This document shows positions 7,512 to 9,666 of a stretch of 9,666 bases of DNA, piece by piece. Below the pieces are notes generated by a model, which did no database searches, was not told the origin of the DNA, and was given only the letters and a program-made list of their open reading frames with translations. A program made the translations under genes and the position numbers. Origin of the DNA: Methanobacteriota archaeon (GTDB lineage: Archaea; Thermoplasmatota; Poseidoniia; Poseidoniales; Poseidoniaceae); assembly GCA_002702945.1 (NCBI GenBank), contig PADF01000030.1, positions 10,325 to 19,990 on the forward strand, given 5' to 3'. The first letter of the stretch is position 1; each line of letters starts with the position of its first letter.

Positions 7512-7530
7512 TTTTTGAAAGTTTTTGGGG
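7512..7530 (+). terminator. Possible T-run terminator of the exporter operon
   Basis: Directly after the stop codon are two T5 runs (in ATTTTTGAAAGTTTTTGGGG). Archaeal termination commonly uses T-rich tracts without a hairpin, and this falls at the end of the overlapping gene series, before the first non-overlapping gap. The runs are short, so readthrough into the next gene is quite possible. Confidence 0.35.
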
Positions 7531-7540
7531 GAAGGTTCAT

Positions 7541-7547
7541 GGAGGAT
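7541..7547 (+). promoter_or_regulatory. Strong Shine-Dalgarno-like site without an obvious gene
   Basis: GGAGGAT lies 33 bases before the next gene's ATG at 7581, which has its own AGGAG at 7567-7571. No ATG, GTG or TTG follows at normal spacing. It overlaps the beginning of a nine-codon frame (ATG 7539 to TAG 7568) whose stop touches the AGGAG. It may be a relic, a short leader, or chance. Confidence 0.2.
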
Positions 7548-7580
7548 AAGTCATTAAACCCATATTAGGAGCCTGTTACT

Positions 7581-8600
7581 ATGAGTGATGAAGTTACTGA
7601 AGAGAAGACTACTGATGAGGCATTGAAAGCCAATAATGCAGAAAAATTAGCCAAAACTTTCCGTTTAATTGATGGAGAGGAAATTTTATTAACTAAAAAA
7701 CCGAGTATTTTCGCCTTTCTTGGTATGTATTTCCTCGGTGTTGTAGTTCTTTTGTTGCACTTAATTTTTGGCCATGTGGAGTCTTTAGGAGATGATGCTC
7801 AAGGATTTATGGCAATTGTTTGGTCTTTTATCGACTTGACAACTAGCGATCATATGTCCTTTAGTTTCGTTTTTGTAATGCTCTTTATCACTTGGATGAA
7901 CCGCTTAATGAATACTTCTACTTCAGGCCGTTGGGTAACAATGTGGCTGTTTTTGGTCGCTATGACTCCAGTGATTATTCAGTTCGACCAGTTCTTGACA
8001 TTCATTTCTAACATCTTTAATATGGATAATGAAATGGATTTTATTCCATTTGATTACAGTTTCACATTATTCGGAATAGTTTATTCAGTTATGTTTTGGG
8101 CTTTAACCTTCTATTATCAGAACAGTTTCCACTACGCAATTACTTCTGATGCTGTAATTTTTGAGCACAGTTTCTTGCTTTCTAGGTCTCACAGAAGAAT
8201 CCTATTTGACAGAATCTCTGAAGTGATTGTTGACCGCTCTCCAGTTGGAACCGTTTGTGGATATGCAACCGTTTCAATACTAACAGATTCAGGTGTTGGA
8301 ATTGTTGATGAAACACTTGGAGCAGGTGGCGCTGTTAATATGCCTGGAACCGCTGAGAGGCCAGATGATTCTACAGCCGAGAAAGCAGGAAAGTCATTGT
8401 TACGTTCTTTCTTTGCATTGCTTACATATCAAAGAACTATCAAAACAATTAGACCTGATCCAAAGCATTGCTTCTTCTCAATTAGAAACTGGGAAAAGTG
8501 TAAGATGTTACTAAATGAAATGCACAAGAAACATAGCCAATCCAATCTGTTAAGCGATTTGAAGGATACGATTTCATCTTCAAATTCTAACGATGAGTGA
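7581..8600 (+). CDS. Membrane protein with a bacterial PH-like (bPH2) domain
   Basis: A 339-residue membrane protein of unknown role. An acidic N-terminal tail (1-25) leads into about four hydrophobic segments (near 43-64, 93-110, 117-135 and 159-179). A domain then starts at FHYAITSDAVIFEHSFLL (183-200) and runs through RRILFDRISEVIVDRSPVGT and GYATVSILT. The pattern of tYxIT, an I-xx-V strand and a G-xxx-V-x-I strand is that of the bPH2 domains found on many bacterial and archaeal membrane proteins. The domain seems to be split by a Gly-rich insert of about 50 residues (239-290) before the final strand and helix (CFFSIRNWEKCKMLLNEMHKKH). A Ser/Asn/Asp tail ends the protein. AGGAG at 7567-7571 supports the start. 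It is 69 bases from the exporter unit, so co-transcription is possible but not shown. Confidence 0.75.
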   Translation: MSDEVTEEKTTDEALKANNAEKLAKTFRLIDGEEILLTKKPSIFAFLGMYFLGVVVLLLHLIFGHVESLGDDAQGFMAIVWSFIDLTTSDHMSFSFVFVMLFITWMNRLMNTSTSGRWVTMWLFLVAMTPVIIQFDQFLTFISNIFNMDNEMDFIPFDYSFTLFGIVYSVMFWALTFYYQNSFHYAITSDAVIFEHSFLLSRSHRRILFDRISEVIVDRSPVGTVCGYATVSILTDSGVGIVDETLGAGGAVNMPGTAERPDDSTAEKAGKSLLRSFFALLTYQRTIKTIRPDPKHCFFSIRNWEKCKMLLNEMHKKHSQSNLLSDLKDTISSSNSNDE

Positions 8601-8606
8601 TTTTTG
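8600..8606 (+). terminator. Possible short T-run terminator
   Basis: A T5 run starts straight after the stop (TGATTTTTG), the same nine bases as seen after the stop at 7509-7511. It is short and has no clear hairpin, so it is at best a weak terminator. Confidence 0.2.
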
Positions 8607-8662
8607 TCAAGCGAGTCTTTCAAGAACTGAAACCTCTCCCCCCATTTTACTGAGGACTAATT

Positions 8663-9181
8663 ATGAGTGAAGAAATAATAAAATCGGCTATTGAATTGTT
8701 TAGAAGTGGCGACATAGAAGGAGCTGTAAAAGAACTTGAAGCAAAGGCCAAAACGAATTCAGATGTTGCAATGGTTCATCATACCTATGCAGAGTTTGCT
8801 AATATGCTAAACACTGAACAGCAAGATGATGTTGTGCCTGGAGGTAAAATTATGATGTCCTACAAAAAAGCAATGCAGTTGGATGAAGAGAATGTTGAAT
8901 ACATTGCGGATTTCGCATCATTTGCTCTAGAATGTCGCAGAGTTCCTGTTGCAGTCAAAGAGTTCCAAAGATATGCGAAGAAGTTGGAGATTGAAGGGAT
9001 TCCAGTCGATGATGTTCTTTACCAAGCAAGTAGAAATTTAGTAGATGCAATTGAAGTTATGGATCCATCTCGTAAAGCCCCAACTGTTCAACCATGGTTG
9101 AAGCAAGCCTTACAATGGGCCGTTGGTGGATTAGGATTTACCGAAGAGCAAGCAATTGAAGTTCTACAAAGTCAAGACTGA
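8663..9181 (+). CDS. Small TPR-like helical protein
   Basis: A 172-residue soluble protein of unknown function. The sequence is nearly all helix and shows tetratricopeptide-like spacing: residues 4-31 (AIELFRSGDIEGAVKELEAK) and 62-108, where SYKKAMQLDEENVEYIADFA then ALECRRVPVAVKEFQRYAKK repeat the A/L-x-Asp/Glu-Asn and Ala-x-x-x-Phe pattern. These suggest two to three degenerate TPR-type pairs for protein binding. A non-repeat C-terminus (about 138-172) carries PWLKQALQWAVGGLGFTEEQ. No signal peptide or membrane segment is seen. ATG 8663 is preceded by TGAGGA at 8651-8656. It sits 9 bases before truA and probably shares its transcript; partner proteins cannot be read from the sequence. Confidence 0.75.
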   Translation: MSEEIIKSAIELFRSGDIEGAVKELEAKAKTNSDVAMVHHTYAEFANMLNTEQQDDVVPGGKIMMSYKKAMQLDEENVEYIADFASFALECRRVPVAVKEFQRYAKKLEIEGIPVDDVLYQASRNLVDAIEVMDPSRKAPTVQPWLKQALQWAVGGLGFTEEQAIEVLQSQD

Positions 9182-9185
9182 GGTG
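9180..9185 (+). promoter_or_regulatory. Shine-Dalgarno site deciding the TTG start of truA
   Basis: GAGGTG overlaps the preceding stop codon and lies 5 bases before TTG 9191. An in-frame TGA at 9179-9181 blocks any start further upstream, and no other start codon occurs before the conserved N-terminal motif, so TTG 9191 is the only sensible start. Confidence 0.75.
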
Positions 9186-9190
9186 TAATT

Positions 9191-9666
9191 TTGACGGACG
9201 AAGTCGTTCGTCTAGCCTTCCGAATTGGATATTTAGGTGATTCATTTCATGGAAGTCAAATTCAACCAGATGTTAAAACAGTTCAAGGTGAATTGATAAG
9301 TGCCTTTCGTCAATTAAATTGGCTTGATAGTAATCAAGAAGGACACAATTTAGTTTTGTCTAGCAGAACTGATGCAGGGGTAAATGTAAGGCTCAATGGC
9401 GGAATTGTAACTATCAAAAGAAGTCTTTGGGAAGCGTTAACTCCTAGAAAAATGGTTAGAGCATTAGATGACCATCTAAGTGATGAAATTGCTTTTTTAG
9501 ATGTAAATGAAGTAGATTCGGATTGGAATCCTAGAATCGCAGAATATCGTGTCTATCGCTACAGGTTAGAAGGGATTGATTCTTGGCAGTATCCTGGTGA
9601 TGTTTTTCAAGAGTGGTTAGATCTTTTTGTCGGTACCTATGATGCACGAAATTTTGCTAGAATGGA
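9191..9666 (+). CDS. truA: tRNA pseudouridine synthase A, 3'-truncated by the window edge
   Basis: Converts uridines 38-40 of the tRNA anticodon arm to pseudouridine. The visible 158 residues include the N-terminal FRIGYLGDSFHGSQIQPD block (10-27) with the F-x-G-x-Q pattern, TVQGEL, the catalytic loop SSRTDAGVN with Asp61 as nucleophile (Asp60 in the E. coli enzyme), and WNPRIAEYRVYRYRL (112-126), where the conserved aromatic YxY pair lies. GTYDARNFAR near the end matches the G-x-hD-x-x-x-F element. The start is TTG, with an SD site 5 bases ahead and an in-frame stop immediately upstream. The C-terminal part of the gene is outside the window. The variants SSRTDAGVN for the more usual GRTDAGVH are at flanking positions, not at the nucleophile, so the enzyme should be active. 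Confidence 0.9.
   Translation, partial: MTDEVVRLAFRIGYLGDSFHGSQIQPDVKTVQGELISAFRQLNWLDSNQEGHNLVLSSRTDAGVNVRLNGGIVTIKRSLWEALTPRKMVRALDDHLSDEIAFLDVNEVDSDWNPRIAEYRVYRYRLEGIDSWQYPGDVFQEWLDLFVGTYDARNFARM

Overview
The window looks like a piece of an AT-rich archaeal chromosome, most likely a planktonic member of the Thermoplasmatota such as Marine Group II (Candidatus Poseidoniales). The pointers are an archaeosine-type tRNA-guanine transglycosylase with a C-terminal PUA domain, an archaeal-type TruA, tight operons with Shine-Dalgarno sites, and a very acidic DxDxDG-type loop in an exporter. The lineage is inference from gene content; no rRNA or tRNA gene is present to test it. All genes are on the + strand.

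Layout. Positions 1-1857 hold the 3' part of an archaeosine tRNA-guanine transglycosylase gene, cut by the window edge. A 66-base gap with a small hairpin follows. Then comes a compact five-gene unit (1924-7511) in which every junction overlaps by 1-4 bases: ABC ATPase, ABC-2 permease, second ABC ATPase, second ABC-2 permease, and a Trp-rich soluble protein that resembles the AttH/CrtC lipocalin-like family. Two more genes follow with short spacers: a four-helix membrane protein with a bacterial-PH (bPH2-like) domain (7581-8600) and a small TPR-like protein (8663-9181). The window ends inside truA (9191 onward), so a tRNA-modification gene stands on each side of the exporter unit.

How the genes may work together. 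The two ATPase/permease pairs are dissimilar in sequence but co-translated, which suggests either one hetero-tetrameric exporter or two partner exporters. The AttH/CrtC-like protein is translationally coupled to the last permease and may act on or carry the same, probably hydrophobic, substrate; the substrate is unknown. The second permease carries a roughly 150-residue outward loop rich in Asp with a calcium-binding-type motif and two cysteines.

The most notable observations are: (i) the transglycosylase keeps its catalytic Asp but has lost all four expected zinc ligands while the spacing between those positions is unchanged; (ii) the exporter plus AttH/CrtC-like operon; and (iii) the acidic loop. 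No CRISPR array, mobile element, tRNA or rRNA gene was seen.
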